The translations under genes were made by a program, and so were the position numbers. Below, piece by piece: positions 43,472 to 51,714 of a stretch of DNA of 64,000 bases (its first letter is position 1; each line of letters starts with the position of its first letter). A model generated the notes under the pieces. It was not told the origin of the DNA. It searched no databases and was given only the letters and a program-made list of their open reading frames with translations. Location of the stretch: NCBI GenBank assembly GCA_034007295.1, contig JAVERC010000013.1, positions 6,168 through 70,167 of the forward strand. The letters run 5' to 3'. Source of the DNA: JACKCP01 sp034007295. Its GTDB lineage: Bacteria; Desulfobacterota; Desulfobacteria; Desulfobacterales; JACKCP01.

Positions 43472-45124
43472 TTATTCATATACAGTTTCTACTCTGTTTC
43501 TGCCGTTTTTCTTTGCCAAATATAAACCATTGTCAACCCTTTTTAAAAAGCTGTCTTCAGTGTCGTTAGTTTTGAAAACTGTGACTCCAAGGCTTACAGT
43601 AACCGTTTGAGGATTTTTAAAATCTGTCTGTTCAATTTTTTTTCTGAGCCTTTCAGCGAATTCTGTACCACCATTAATTGGTGTATTTGGAAGAAGCACA
43701 ATAAACTCTTCTCCACCCCATCTTGCAAAAACATCTGTGTCTCTTATTTCTTCCTGTACAAGGCTTGTAAGTTTTTTTAGAACCATGTCGCCTGCATCAT
43801 GGCCGAAATTGTCATTTATTCCTTTGAAATGATCTATGTCAAGCATAATAACAGAAAGATTTGAGTTGTACCTTTTAAACTTTTTTATTTCAGAGCGAAG
43901 CTCTGCAAGAAGTTTACCCCTGTTGAAAATTTTAAGCATCGAGTCTGTCTGGGAAAGCAGAAGAAGCTTTTGTTCCATTTCTTTTCTTTCCTGAATATCT
44001 CTTGCTATTGCATAGATAAGTCTGTCTTCAGGATCAGGAAATGATTTCCATGACAGCCAGTTGTATGAGCCGTCTTTTTTTAGGTATCTGTTATCAAAGG
44101 ATATTATTTTTTCACCGAACTCAAGTTTTTTTGAAGCTTCAAGGGTTGATTCAATGTCATCTGGATGTATAAGTTCAAGATAAGGCCTGGCTTTCAGTTC
44201 CTCATCTGACCATCCCAGAACTTTTTCCCACATTGGACTGAGCTGTTTAAAGTAGCCGTCAAATGTAGCAATGCATATCATATCAAGTGATACTTCAAAA
44301 AACATATCCCTTTCTTTGGTTAGTTTTCTCTCATTTGTCACTTCCCTTGCAACTCCAATGATCTGCTCAACTTTGTCGTTGTCAATTACAGGAGAAAGTC
44401 TTGTGTGCCAGATTCTTTTTCCTCCGGGAAGGTCAAGTGTTTCTTCATAATCTATAGGAGCTTTTTTTCTGAGACATGTCCTGTAATTTTTTTCAACCTG
44501 CTCAGAAATATCTTTACCAAGAATTTCAAAAGGAGTTTTACCTTTAATATTTTGAGTTAAAAGTCCTGTAAGCTTTTCATGTGCAGGATTCAGCTTTATA
44601 AATCTGAATATTTGCTCATTTTCAACCTTTATAAGAAAAATTGCATCTATGGTGTTATTAAAAATTGAGTCATATTCGTTCAAAATTTCCTTTAATTTTT
44701 TTTCAGCTTCTTTTTGCTCTGTAATGTCGTTTTGAATGGCAACGAAATTTTCAATATTTCCATTATCATCTTTAATGGGAGAGATGATTTGAAATGCATG
44801 GTAGAGTTCATTGTTTTTCTTTTTGTTTGTTATTTCCTCTTTCCATGTTTTACCCTGACTTAATGCTTTCCAAAGCCTTGCATAATAGTCTGAAGACATT
44901 TTGCCGCTTTTAAGTATACTTGTTTTTTTCCCTATTACTTCTTTTTCTGTAAAACCTGTGAATTTTAGAAAAGCAGGATTTACATATTCAATAGTTCCTT
45001 TATTGTCTGTTATCATAAGAAAGTGTTCAAGGCTTTCTATACTGTCAGTGAAAATTTCAAGTTTTGCTTCAAGAGACTTTATTTTTTTTATCAATTGTTC
45101 GTGTGTTGAATTTAAGTTATTCAT
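43472..45124 (-). CDS. Multi-PAS diguanylate cyclase
   Basis: A 550-residue cytosolic protein: short coiled coil, three PAS domains (about 25-150, 150-275, 280-395; for example ITDNKGTIEYVNPAFLKFTG and RYLKKDGSYNWLSWKSFPD), then GGDEF (about 395-550) with active GGEEF (ARWGGEEFIVLLP) and an RxxD inhibitory site (RDTD) five residues before it. It makes c-di-GMP in response to signals sensed by PAS. No membrane segment is visible. It stands alone, divergent from the amidotransferase gene. Confidence 0.9.
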   Translation of the reverse strand: MNNLNSTHEQLIKKIKSLEAKLEIFTDSIESLEHFLMITDNKGTIEYVNPAFLKFTGFTEKEVIGKKTSILKSGKMSSDYYARLWKALSQGKTWKEEITNKKKNNELYHAFQIISPIKDDNGNIENFVAIQNDITEQKEAEKKLKEILNEYDSIFNNTIDAIFLIKVENEQIFRFIKLNPAHEKLTGLLTQNIKGKTPFEILGKDISEQVEKNYRTCLRKKAPIDYEETLDLPGGKRIWHTRLSPVIDNDKVEQIIGVAREVTNERKLTKERDMFFEVSLDMICIATFDGYFKQLSPMWEKVLGWSDEELKARPYLELIHPDDIESTLEASKKLEFGEKIISFDNRYLKKDGSYNWLSWKSFPDPEDRLIYAIARDIQERKEMEQKLLLLSQTDSMLKIFNRGKLLAELRSEIKKFKRYNSNLSVIMLDIDHFKGINDNFGHDAGDMVLKKLTSLVQEEIRDTDVFARWGGEEFIVLLPNTPINGGTEFAERLRKKIEQTDFKNPQTVTVSLGVTVFKTNDTEDSFLKRVDNGLYLAKKNGRNRVETVYE

Positions 45125-45241
45125 ATTAGCCTATGCTTTTTTATGCTGAATTTATTATTTGATTTACTTTATATTATTTGCCTGTTGCATGTAAATATGG
45201 TTTTTAAAAGGCGGCATATAGACCTTAATTAAGGAAGATAA

Positions 45242-45934
45242 ATGAAAAAAATACTTGTTGTAAAGCATGTACCATTTGAAGGACCCGGATTTATATCATC
45301 CTGGGCGGCAAGCAAAAGCATTGGTGTTGATATAATTTCTTCATGGAAAGATGAGCTTCCAGATGTTTCAGATGATCAAGGCGTTGTTATAATGGGAGGA
45401 CCCATGAGTGTAAACGATGACATTGTTTTCATAAAAAAAGAAATGTTATGGGTAAAAAAACTTTTGGAAAAAAATCATAAAGTTCTAGGTATCTGTCTTG
45501 GAGCACAGATTATTGCAAATGCTCTTGGAGCTTCAGTTTTTAAAGGAAAAGAACCTGAAATTGGATGGTTTCCTGTTTTTTTAGATAAAAGTATTGAAAA
45601 TGAAGGTCTAAAAAATATTTTTAATGAAAGTGAGCTTGTTTTCCACTGGCATGGTGAAGCCTTTGATCTTCCTATGGGAGCAAATAGAATATTTTTTAAT
45701 GATGCCTCGGACTGTCAGGGTTTTTATAAAGGTAATGCAGCAGGTTTTCAGTTTCATATGGAAACTCAGATCGAAACTGCAAAAGCTCTAATTGAAAACT
45801 GCCCGGAAGATATTGAAAAAAGAGGCGTTTTTATCCAGGCTAAAGAAGAAATTTTAAAAGATAATAAAAACTTTGATTCAATAAATAGTCTTATGAACAG
45901 TTTTCTTGACTGGTGGGCATTTGTGGATAAGTGA
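45242..45934 (+). CDS. Class I glutamine amidotransferase-like protein
   Basis: A 230-residue GATase: nucleophile Cys in GICLGAQIIANALG, oxyanion loop VIMGGPMSVND, and the His region FHWHGEAFDLPMGA followed by AAGFQFHMET. The stand-alone form resembles GMP-synthase-like amidotransferases and gamma-glutamyl hydrolases of unknown substrate. AAGGAAGATAA precedes ATG. Monocistronic, ended by a strong bidirectional terminator. Confidence 0.85.
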   Translation: MKKILVVKHVPFEGPGFISSWAASKSIGVDIISSWKDELPDVSDDQGVVIMGGPMSVNDDIVFIKKEMLWVKKLLEKNHKVLGICLGAQIIANALGASVFKGKEPEIGWFPVFLDKSIENEGLKNIFNESELVFHWHGEAFDLPMGANRIFFNDASDCQGFYKGNAAGFQFHMETQIETAKALIENCPEDIEKRGVFIQAKEEILKDNKNFDSINSLMNSFLDWWAFVDK

Positions 45935-45943
45935 GTTTGATGG

Positions 45944-45978
45944 AAAAGGTTTTATGCAAAAAAAGCATAAAACCTTTT
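45944..45978. terminator. Bidirectional intrinsic terminator
   Basis: AAAAGGTTTTATGC, A7 loop, GCATAAAACCTTTT: a perfect 14-bp stem between convergent genes. Confidence 0.9.
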
Positions 45979-45984
45979 GCAAGC

Positions 45985-46422
45985 TTAAATATTTTTCAAG
46001 TTTTCCGGAAGTTTTAAAACAAAATCTTTTATTTCATCCCTTACTTTTCTGTAGCAGTCTAGTTTTTTTTCTTCATCATCATATTCAAGAGCAAGCTTTG
46101 GCGGATCATCAAAACCAATATGAACAACCTTTGAATTTCCAGGGAAAAAAGGGCAGGTCTCATGTGCATGACCGCAGACTGTTACAACATAATCAAATGT
46201 TTCGTCTTTAAATTCATTTATGTTCTGGGATTTATGGGATGAAATGTCAACTCCAGTCTCTTTCATTACTTTTACAGCATTTTGATTAAGTCCGTGAGTT
46301 TCAATTCCTGCTGAAAAAGCCTCTATTTCATCATTTTTTAATGCTCTGGCAAAGCCTTCAGCCATCTGGCTTCTGCATGAATTTCCTGTACATAAAAAAA
46401 GTATTTTAAGTTTTTTTGTCAT
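45985..46422 (-). CDS. Low-molecular-weight phosphatase / thioredoxin-type arsenate reductase
   Basis: A 145-residue ArsC/LMW-PTP fold: P-loop LFLCTGNSCRSQMAEGF (C-x5-R is CTGNSCR), VCGHAHETCPFFPG with the second and third redox cysteines, and the FDDPPK acid loop. With the Cys pair this is the thioredoxin-dependent arsenate reductase form. ATG 46422 has GGAG upstream; a TTG at 46440 is upstream of that site and less likely. No ars neighbours except the metal permease far upstream. Confidence 0.85.
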   Translation of the reverse strand: MTKKLKILFLCTGNSCRSQMAEGFARALKNDEIEAFSAGIETHGLNQNAVKVMKETGVDISSHKSQNINEFKDETFDYVVTVCGHAHETCPFFPGNSKVVHIGFDDPPKLALEYDDEEKKLDCYRKVRDEIKDFVLKLPENLKNI

Positions 46423-46533
46423 TTTGTTCTCCAATGGCAAAGTTTAATTTTTAGACTAAATAATTTGTTATAATTTTTACAAGGTCAAGTAAAATTAGAT
46501 AAAATTAATAATTTTAATATAAAACTAACATTT

Positions 46534-46575
46534 TTGATTTGAATCAAAGATAATAAGTCTTATTTTCCATATAAT
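46534..46575 (+). promoter_or_regulatory. FNR/HcpR-type operator 3 with -10 box
   Basis: TTGATTTGAATCAA (46534-46547) followed by TATAAT at 46570-46575. The spacing puts the palindrome at about -41.5 from a start near 46582, textbook class II FNR/CRP geometry, upstream of the cupin gene. Confidence 0.75.
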
Positions 46576-46618
46576 GAACCAAAATTGATAATGTTCATAT
46601 AAAAGGGAGGCAGAAATT

Positions 46619-46933
46619 ATGGCAAAAAAAGATATTTTAAATAATGGTTTTTCTGATAAAAATTTTAAAATGACTCTTATTCATGAATCTGAAAATTTTA
46701 AGATTATTAATTTTAATTTTAAAAAAGGCCAGACTCTACCTGTTCATTCACATGATATAGATGGAGAAGCAGCTATCACAATTCTTGAAGGAGAGGGTAA
46801 GTTCCTTGGAGCGGATGGAGTTGAAATTCCGGCTAAAAAAGGAGAAATGCTTGTTTCTCAAATAAGAGATCCACATGGTGTCAAGGCTGATACTGACATG
46901 AGTGTTCTTGTAGTAATAGCTCCTCCAATCTGA
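46619..46933 (+). CDS. Small cupin-domain protein
   Basis: A 104-residue single cupin: FNFKKGQTLPVHSHDIDGEAAITILEGEG gives motif 1 with the H-x-H...E metal ligands, and LVSQIRDPHGVKAD gives the motif 2 His. It probably binds one metal ion. AGGGAGG precedes the ATG. Control by a perfect FNR-type site suggests expression under anoxia or nitrosative stress, together with hcp. Substrate unknown. Confidence 0.85.
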   Translation: MAKKDILNNGFSDKNFKMTLIHESENFKIINFNFKKGQTLPVHSHDIDGEAAITILEGEGKFLGADGVEIPAKKGEMLVSQIRDPHGVKADTDMSVLVVIAPPI

Positions 46934-46944
46934 TAAAAATTGAA

Positions 46945-46985
46945 TATAGGGGTTCATGTTTGCATGGTATACAATGAACCCCTAT
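46945..46985 (+). terminator. Intrinsic terminator after cupin
   Basis: ATAGGGGTTCAT, a 16-nt loop, ATGAACCCCTAT: a 12-bp perfect stem followed by a T-rich tail. Confidence 0.85.
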
Positions 46986-47092
46986 GCTTTTGAATTTATT
47001 TTAAGGTGTTATTGAGTTGGAATTTAATGAAAAAATTCAGCTTAGTTCCTCTTTTTAAATTAATTGTCTAATAAAACAATAATGGAAAATAT

Positions 47093-47749
47093 CTAAAGTA
47101 CTGGAAGAATATCTCCTGCACAAACTTTACCCTCAAGCCATGATTCAATCTGAACCTTTAAAAGTGAAAATTTTTTAAATCCCTGATTTAAAACCTTTGC
47201 ACCGGAATCATCTTGAAGAACAAGAGATGGAAAAGCCCTGACACCAAGGAGCTTTGCCTTTTCAATATCTTTAACCGCAAGTTCTTTTGTCTGCGGGTCA
47301 TAAAATTTTGAAGAAAAATAATTTTCATCAACTCCTGTTTTTACTGCAATTTTTAAAAGGGTTTCAAATTCAAATATGTTTTCAAGGTCTTCGTAAAAAG
47401 CCTTGTGCATGTTTTTATAAAAATTGTAGGAAAGTTCTTCGTTAATTTGTTTTACTGCCTGAAAACCTATACACCCAGGATCTGAAATATAGGGCATTTC
47501 ATCTGCCTCTTCTATATTTACAGATGCTTTAATGTGTTTTCCAGTTTTTGATTCAACCTCTTTCCAGTTCTTTTTGAGAAGTTTTTTCAAGGCTCTGTCC
47601 AAAACTATTTCCCTTTCAAAAACAAGTCCTCCCATTATGTATGAAAAGCTCAAATCCTTTGAAAATTCTTTTTTTATTTCTTCAAAAATATCTGTAAATG
47701 CATAGCACCATGAGCATACAGGATCACCCACGTAAAAAATTTTTTTCAT
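47093..47749 (-). CDS. DsbA-family thiol oxidoreductase (cytosolic, FrnE-like)
   Basis: A 218-residue thioredoxin-fold protein: KIFYVGDPVCSWCYAFTDIF has the redox pair C-S-W-C, and GVRAFPSLVL has the cis-Pro loop. No signal peptide, so it acts in the cytoplasm like FrnE-type DsbA proteins. ATG 47749 has GGGAGA just upstream and is preferred to an upstream in-frame start at 47770. A perfect palindrome lies 34-51 nt upstream. Confidence 0.85.
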   Translation of the reverse strand: MKKIFYVGDPVCSWCYAFTDIFEEIKKEFSKDLSFSYIMGGLVFEREIVLDRALKKLLKKNWKEVESKTGKHIKASVNIEEADEMPYISDPGCIGFQAVKQINEELSYNFYKNMHKAFYEDLENIFEFETLLKIAVKTGVDENYFSSKFYDPQTKELAVKDIEKAKLLGVRAFPSLVLQDDSGAKVLNQGFKKFSLLKVQIESWLEGKVCAGDILPVL

Positions 47750-47782
47750 TATATCTCCCTGATAAATCATAGCTTTTTTTTA

Positions 47783-47800
47783 AACCAAAATCATTTGGTT
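47783..47800. promoter_or_regulatory. Palindromic operator candidate
   Basis: AACCAAA-ATCA-TTTGGTT: a perfect inverted repeat with 7-bp arms upstream of the DsbA-like gene. The regulator is unknown. Confidence 0.5.
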
Positions 47801-47838
47801 CAATCTTAGTCTTTATTTGTCATATATTTTATTTTTAA

Positions 47839-48537
47839 TCAATAAATCGGACAGGCAGTTTTATTTTCAATTTTTATGTGGTGGTCAGAAATTCTTTTAA
47901 TCTGGTCCAGAGAATGTGAAACTATTATTATTGTGCATTCATTTTTAAGTTCCTTTAAAAGAGTTTCAATCTTTTTTTCTGATTCAGGATCAAGGGATGA
48001 CGTTGGTTCGTCAAGCATAAGAATTTCAGGTTTTGCAATAAGAGCCCTTGCAATTGAAAGCCTTTGCTGCTGTCCTCCTGAAAGAGATGAAGCAGGCATT
48101 TTAAGTCTTTTTTTCACTTCTTCATAAAGATGGACTTTTTTCAATGTGCTTATTATTTCTGTTTCAAGGTTTTTTGATTCAATTTTTGGGGCAGAGAGAA
48201 GCCTGAAAGGAAAAAGCAGATTTTTTTCAATACTCATTGGAAAAGGGTTCGGGTTTTGAAAAACAAGTCCTGTTTTCTGTCTGAGCCATGGAAGATGAAC
48301 TGACCTGTCAAATATATCAACCCATTTATTATCTAAAAATGAATTTATGCTTCCCTTAACTTTGGCACCTTCAAATTCTTCGTAAAGCCTGTTAAGACAA
48401 ATAAGAAGCGTGGATTTACCGGCTCCTGAAACTCCTGATATTGCAGTTATTTTATTTTGTTTTATTTCAAGATTTATGTTTTTTAAAACATCGGTATTTT
48501 TATATTTAAAATAAAGATTATTAATTTTTATTTTCAT
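47839..48537 (-). CDS. pstB: Phosphate ABC transporter ATP-binding protein
   Basis: A 232-residue ABC ATPase: Walker A GVSGAGKST, Q-loop GLVFQNPNPFPMSI (the P-x-P-F-P-M-S context is typical of PstB), signature SLSGGQQQRL, Walker B ILMLDEPTSSLDP and H-loop VSHSL. It powers high-affinity phosphate uptake. Its start overlaps the end of pstA by 17 nt. It is slightly shorter than usual (about 250). No phoU follows. Confidence 0.9.
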   Translation of the reverse strand: MKIKINNLYFKYKNTDVLKNINLEIKQNKITAISGVSGAGKSTLLICLNRLYEEFEGAKVKGSINSFLDNKWVDIFDRSVHLPWLRQKTGLVFQNPNPFPMSIEKNLLFPFRLLSAPKIESKNLETEIISTLKKVHLYEEVKKRLKMPASSLSGGQQQRLSIARALIAKPEILMLDEPTSSLDPESEKKIETLLKELKNECTIIIVSHSLDQIKRISDHHIKIENKTACPIY

Positions 48538-49414
48538 TTTTTTTCTGCCTGTAAAAAACAGCCTTTCTTATTAAAAAAGATAATACAAAAAGAAAACAGC
48601 ATATCGAAACAAGTAAAACCGAAGCATTGTAAGCCATTACAAGTTCTTTTTCTGAAGAATACTGTGAAGATGTGTAGTAAATAAAAAAGGGAAGAGCTTC
48701 GTATTTTCCAAAAATATTTCCGGGAATCCCTGCATTTGCAACTGCTCCTGTAAGCATAATTACAGAAGTATCCTCAGCACATCTTGCAACGCTAAGAAGG
48801 ATTTTGCTTAAGATCTGGCTTAAGTTTTTTGGAATAAGAACAAGTCTTATGTTTTCAGTTTTTGATGCTCCAAGCAAAAGAGCTGTGAGTCTTAATTCTT
48901 TGTCAGTTGATTTCATGGCTTCTTCCGTGCTTTTTGCAATGTATGGTAAAACAAGAAATGAAAGTGAGAATGCAGATGCCGCAATGGAAAAACCGGGACC
49001 TTTTCCTTCAAAAATTTTATGAATCAGAAGAATTATTGAAAATCCGAAAAGTCCTGTAACAATTGATGGAAGTCCTGCTAAAATATCTGTTGATACACTC
49101 AAAAACCTGTATGTTTTTTTATTTGCATACTCACTTAAAAAAATTCCTGTACCTGTTCCTGCAGGAATTGCAATGATCATTGAGGTTACTATAATCAGAA
49201 AAGTCCCGGCAGCTGCAGGAAAAAGTCCTTCAAATACCGGTTCTTTAAGAAGTATTGCTTTTACTAGATCGGCATTCCCAAATATGGATGATTTTGAAAA
49301 GGGGCTTTCAGCCTTAATTAAAAGCCAGCATATAAAAGAAACAAGAACAGATGAATAAATAAAAAAACTTAAATATGAAAACAATTTGAATAATTTTATT
49401 TTCATTTTACGCAC
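48521..49414 (-). CDS. pstA: Phosphate ABC transporter permease PstA
   Basis: A 297-residue inner-membrane permease with six hydrophobic helices. Segments IAIPAGTGTGIFLSEYANK, LAGLPSIVTGLFGFSI and the EAMKSTDKELRLTALLLGAS coupling loop are PstA-typical. It overlaps pstC by 8 nt and pstB by 17 nt, so the three are translated as one unit. Confidence 0.9.
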   Translation of the reverse strand: MRKMKIKLFKLFSYLSFFIYSSVLVSFICWLLIKAESPFSKSSIFGNADLVKAILLKEPVFEGLFPAAAGTFLIIVTSMIIAIPAGTGTGIFLSEYANKKTYRFLSVSTDILAGLPSIVTGLFGFSIILLIHKIFEGKGPGFSIAASAFSLSFLVLPYIAKSTEEAMKSTDKELRLTALLLGASKTENIRLVLIPKNLSQILSKILLSVARCAEDTSVIMLTGAVANAGIPGNIFGKYEALPFFIYYTSSQYSSEKELVMAYNASVLLVSICCFLFVLSFLIRKAVFYRQKKNENKN

Positions 49415-50264
49415 CGGTTTTTTTATAAATTATTTTTGAAACAATGCTTAAAACTGCAGTAATAAGATAAAGTAAAATTCCGCAGGCAAAAATTGACCCG
49501 AATTCGGGACTGTCATAATCTGAAGCCATTACAAGACCTATATGGGCGGTAAGGGTTCTTCCGCTTTCAAATGGAGACAGTGGGTATGAAATTGAGTTTC
49601 CTGCAAGCATAAGGCTTATCATTGTATCTCCGATTGCTCTTCCCATTCCAAGGAATACTCCTGCATAAATTCCGTTTTTTGCATTTGGAATAACAAGGTA
49701 TAAAAGTGTTTCAGTTCTTGTTGCTCCAAGTGCAAGTCCTCCTTTTACAAGCGAGGTTTCAGATTCAATGATGCTGTCATAAAAAAAGAAAATCATTGTT
49801 GGAGAAATGAGCAGTGCAAGCATAAGTGAAGCACTTAAAATACTGTATCCTGAACCTGATGGTCCAATATTTCTAATAAAAGGAATAATAAGAAAAACTC
49901 CAATAAAAGCATAAACAACAGTTGGAATGGAAGAGGCTGTCCTTATAAGTGCAATTGCAGGTTTTTTTAAAAATCTATGGCCAGTTGAAGCTGCAAAACA
50001 GGCAAACCCAAGGCTTAAAAAAAATGCTGTAAAAACGGAAGGTAAAGCTATTAGAAATGTTGTGTAAATCATGGGTAAAATTCCATATTTACCTTGCAAA
50101 GGGTTCCAGGTGTCAAAGAAAAAGGAAAAACCTGACTGCTTAAAAAATGGAATTCCAAGGAACACAAGAAGAATAAGAATGGAAAAAATTACACTAAAGG
50201 CACAAATGGTTCCAGAATAAATTGTAAATTTAAGCAAAAGATCTGATTTGGTCTGGATCTTCAA
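49407..50264 (-). CDS. pstC: Phosphate ABC transporter permease PstC
   Basis: A 285-residue permease with six helices: WNPLQGKYGILPMIYTTFL, IRTASSIPTVVYAFIGVFL and GALALGATRTE-like coupling loop (KGGLALGATRTETLLYLVIP). It pairs with PstA to form the channel. It follows pstS with a 272-nt gap holding a hairpin and a full-length family-1 repeat. Confidence 0.9.
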   Translation of the reverse strand: MKIQTKSDLLLKFTIYSGTICAFSVIFSILILLVFLGIPFFKQSGFSFFFDTWNPLQGKYGILPMIYTTFLIALPSVFTAFFLSLGFACFAASTGHRFLKKPAIALIRTASSIPTVVYAFIGVFLIIPFIRNIGPSGSGYSILSASLMLALLISPTMIFFFYDSIIESETSLVKGGLALGATRTETLLYLVIPNAKNGIYAGVFLGMGRAIGDTMISLMLAGNSISYPLSPFESGRTLTAHIGLVMASDYDSPEFGSIFACGILLYLITAVLSIVSKIIYKKTGA

Positions 50265-50293
50265 ATGAACACTACCTTTTTGTCTGGAGAATG

Positions 50294-50324
50294 AAGCCGC
50301 AGTAATTTATCTGCGGCTTTTTGT
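50294..50324. terminator. Hairpin between pstS and pstC
   Basis: AAGCCGCAG and CTGCGGCTT (9-bp stem, 8-nt loop). The T-run follows on the plus strand (TTTTTG), so on the pst transcript (minus) it is a stem-loop without a U-tail, more a processing or stability element than a terminator. Confidence 0.6.
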
Positions 50325-50333
50325 TTAAGAAAG

Positions 50334-50530
50334 ACCTAAGTTGAGCGATTTTCAAGTTTGCTGCATATACAAGGCAAATTGCATCAGGCTATACTTTTGC
50401 TATGCGTGATGCAATTTAACGCCGTAGATGCAGCAAAATTGGAAAGCCCGCAGGGTTTCATATTTTTAAATATAATAAGCTTAATTCATTAAAATTTATT
50501 AAATTAAAAATATGAAACGCTCAATTTAAG
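50334..50530. repeat. Dispersed TIR/hairpin repeat, family 1, copy B (full length)
   Basis: Ends are inverted: ACCTAAGTTGAGCG at the left, CGCTCAATTTAAG at the right. The left half folds through TTTGCTGCAT...ATGCAGCAAA and AAATTGCATCA...TGATGCAATTT. The right half folds through GTTTCATATTTTTAAAT and AAAATATGAAAC. Shares most of its sequence with copy C. Confidence 0.85.
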
Positions 50531-50536
50531 AAAAAT

Positions 50537-51364
50537 TTATCTTTCAGCAGGAATAAAACCTTTTGCTTTGATAATTTTCTGGCCGTCTTCAGAATAAAGA
50601 TAATCTATGAATTTTTTTGCAAGCCCTTTTGCCTCACCCTTTGTATTGCTGAAAAGTCCTCTTGAAACAGGGTATTTCCCTGATTTTACATTATAAAGAT
50701 CAGGGTATGCTCCGTTTAAGGAAACTCCTTTGACATTATTGTCAAGATGGCCCACAGAAATATAGCCAATTGCATTATCATCTTTAGATACAGCAGTTTT
50801 CATGGCACCGTTTGAAGAAATAAAAACCGCCTTCTGGGTTATATTTCCCTTTGAAAGTGCTTTTTTCCAGAAAACTTCTCTTGTACCGCTTGCTTCATCC
50901 CTGGTGTAGATGTTTATTGATGCGTCTTTGCCTCCAATTTCTTTCCAGTTTGTGATTTCTCCTGAAAAAATCCTTTGAAGGGTTTTAGTGTCTATATCTG
51001 ACACAGGATTGTTTGTGTTTACAACAACTGCAACTCCATCAATTGCCCATTTATACATGGAAAGATTGTATTTTTCTATTTCGTTTTCAGTTGGTTTTCT
51101 TCCGGAGTTTCCAATATCAATAAGTCCTTCTCCTGCTTTTTTTATTCCTGTTCCTGAACCTCCGCCTCCAATTGTAATTCTGATATCTGGATTAAATTTC
51201 ATTATATTTTGCGAGGCTTCTTTTAAAACAGGAATGTGTGCTGTGCCGCCTGCAATATCAAGACTTCCTTTTTCATTTTCAAAATTTGAAAGATTGTTTT
51301 GTGCAAAGCAGTTTATGGAAACAAGAAGAAACAGCGGAAGACTTATAAAAAATAATTTTTTCAT
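50537..51364 (-). CDS. pstS: Phosphate ABC transporter substrate-binding protein
   Basis: A 275-residue exported protein (signal peptide ending at CFAQ). Phosphate-binding segments: DIAGGTAHIPVL, TIGGGGSGTGIKKAGEGLIDIGNSGR and YTRDEASGTREVFW. First gene of pstSCAB. The distance to pstC and the intervening structure suggest pstS is made in excess over the permease, as is common. Confidence 0.92.
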   Translation of the reverse strand: MKKLFFISLPLFLLVSINCFAQNNLSNFENEKGSLDIAGGTAHIPVLKEASQNIMKFNPDIRITIGGGGSGTGIKKAGEGLIDIGNSGRKPTENEIEKYNLSMYKWAIDGVAVVVNTNNPVSDIDTKTLQRIFSGEITNWKEIGGKDASINIYTRDEASGTREVFWKKALSKGNITQKAVFISSNGAMKTAVSKDDNAIGYISVGHLDNNVKGVSLNGAYPDLYNVKSGKYPVSRGLFSNTKGEAKGLAKKFIDYLYSEDGQKIIKAKGFIPAER

Positions 51365-51496
51365 TTTTATCCCTTTTTTGCTGATAGTTGATGTTTAAAC
51401 GAAAATATTTAGCATTTGATAAAAATGAAATGCAAATTCATAATTTTAATGAATAGCTTTATGGCAATAGAAAAATTCTATTTGTTAAGAAATGAA

Positions 51497-51532
51497 AAAG
51501 GCGTAAAAATTTATTATGCTTTTTACGCCTTT
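51497..51532. terminator. Bidirectional intrinsic terminator
   Basis: AAAGGCGTAAAAA, 10-nt loop, TTTTTACGCCTTT: a 13-bp perfect stem. On the minus strand it ends the transporter transcript just after the family-3 element; on the plus strand it has no clear gene. Confidence 0.9.
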
Positions 51533-51535
51533 AAT

Positions 51536-51690
51536 ATCAGTTTAGCTTAATTGGTAATGGCTGCTGCATTTTTTCTGAGCCGCTTTATTCCCACCAATGC
51601 TCCAAGGCAGGAAAAAGTTTTTCCTCGTGAAATCGGCTCATAAAAAAACAGAATCAGTTTTTATTAATAAAGCGGCTTTTCTGTCAGTTA
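51536..51690 (-). ncRNA. Structured 3'-UTR element, family 3, copy Q
   Basis: Starts about 25 nt after the NSS transporter stop on the same strand. Outer stem (minus strand) GCCGCTTTATT (51676-51666) with AATAAAGCGGC (51589-51579); inner hairpin AGGAAAAA-C-TTTTTCCT (51625-51609). A competing stem TGAGCCG/CGGCTCA is possible. Shared with copy P: TTTTTTATG, TTGGAGC/TCGGAGC, and AGAAAAAATGCA-CAGCC. A terminator follows directly. Confidence 0.5.
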
Positions 51691-51714
51691 AAGTTTTATT
51701 ATTTCAGGTTTAAA

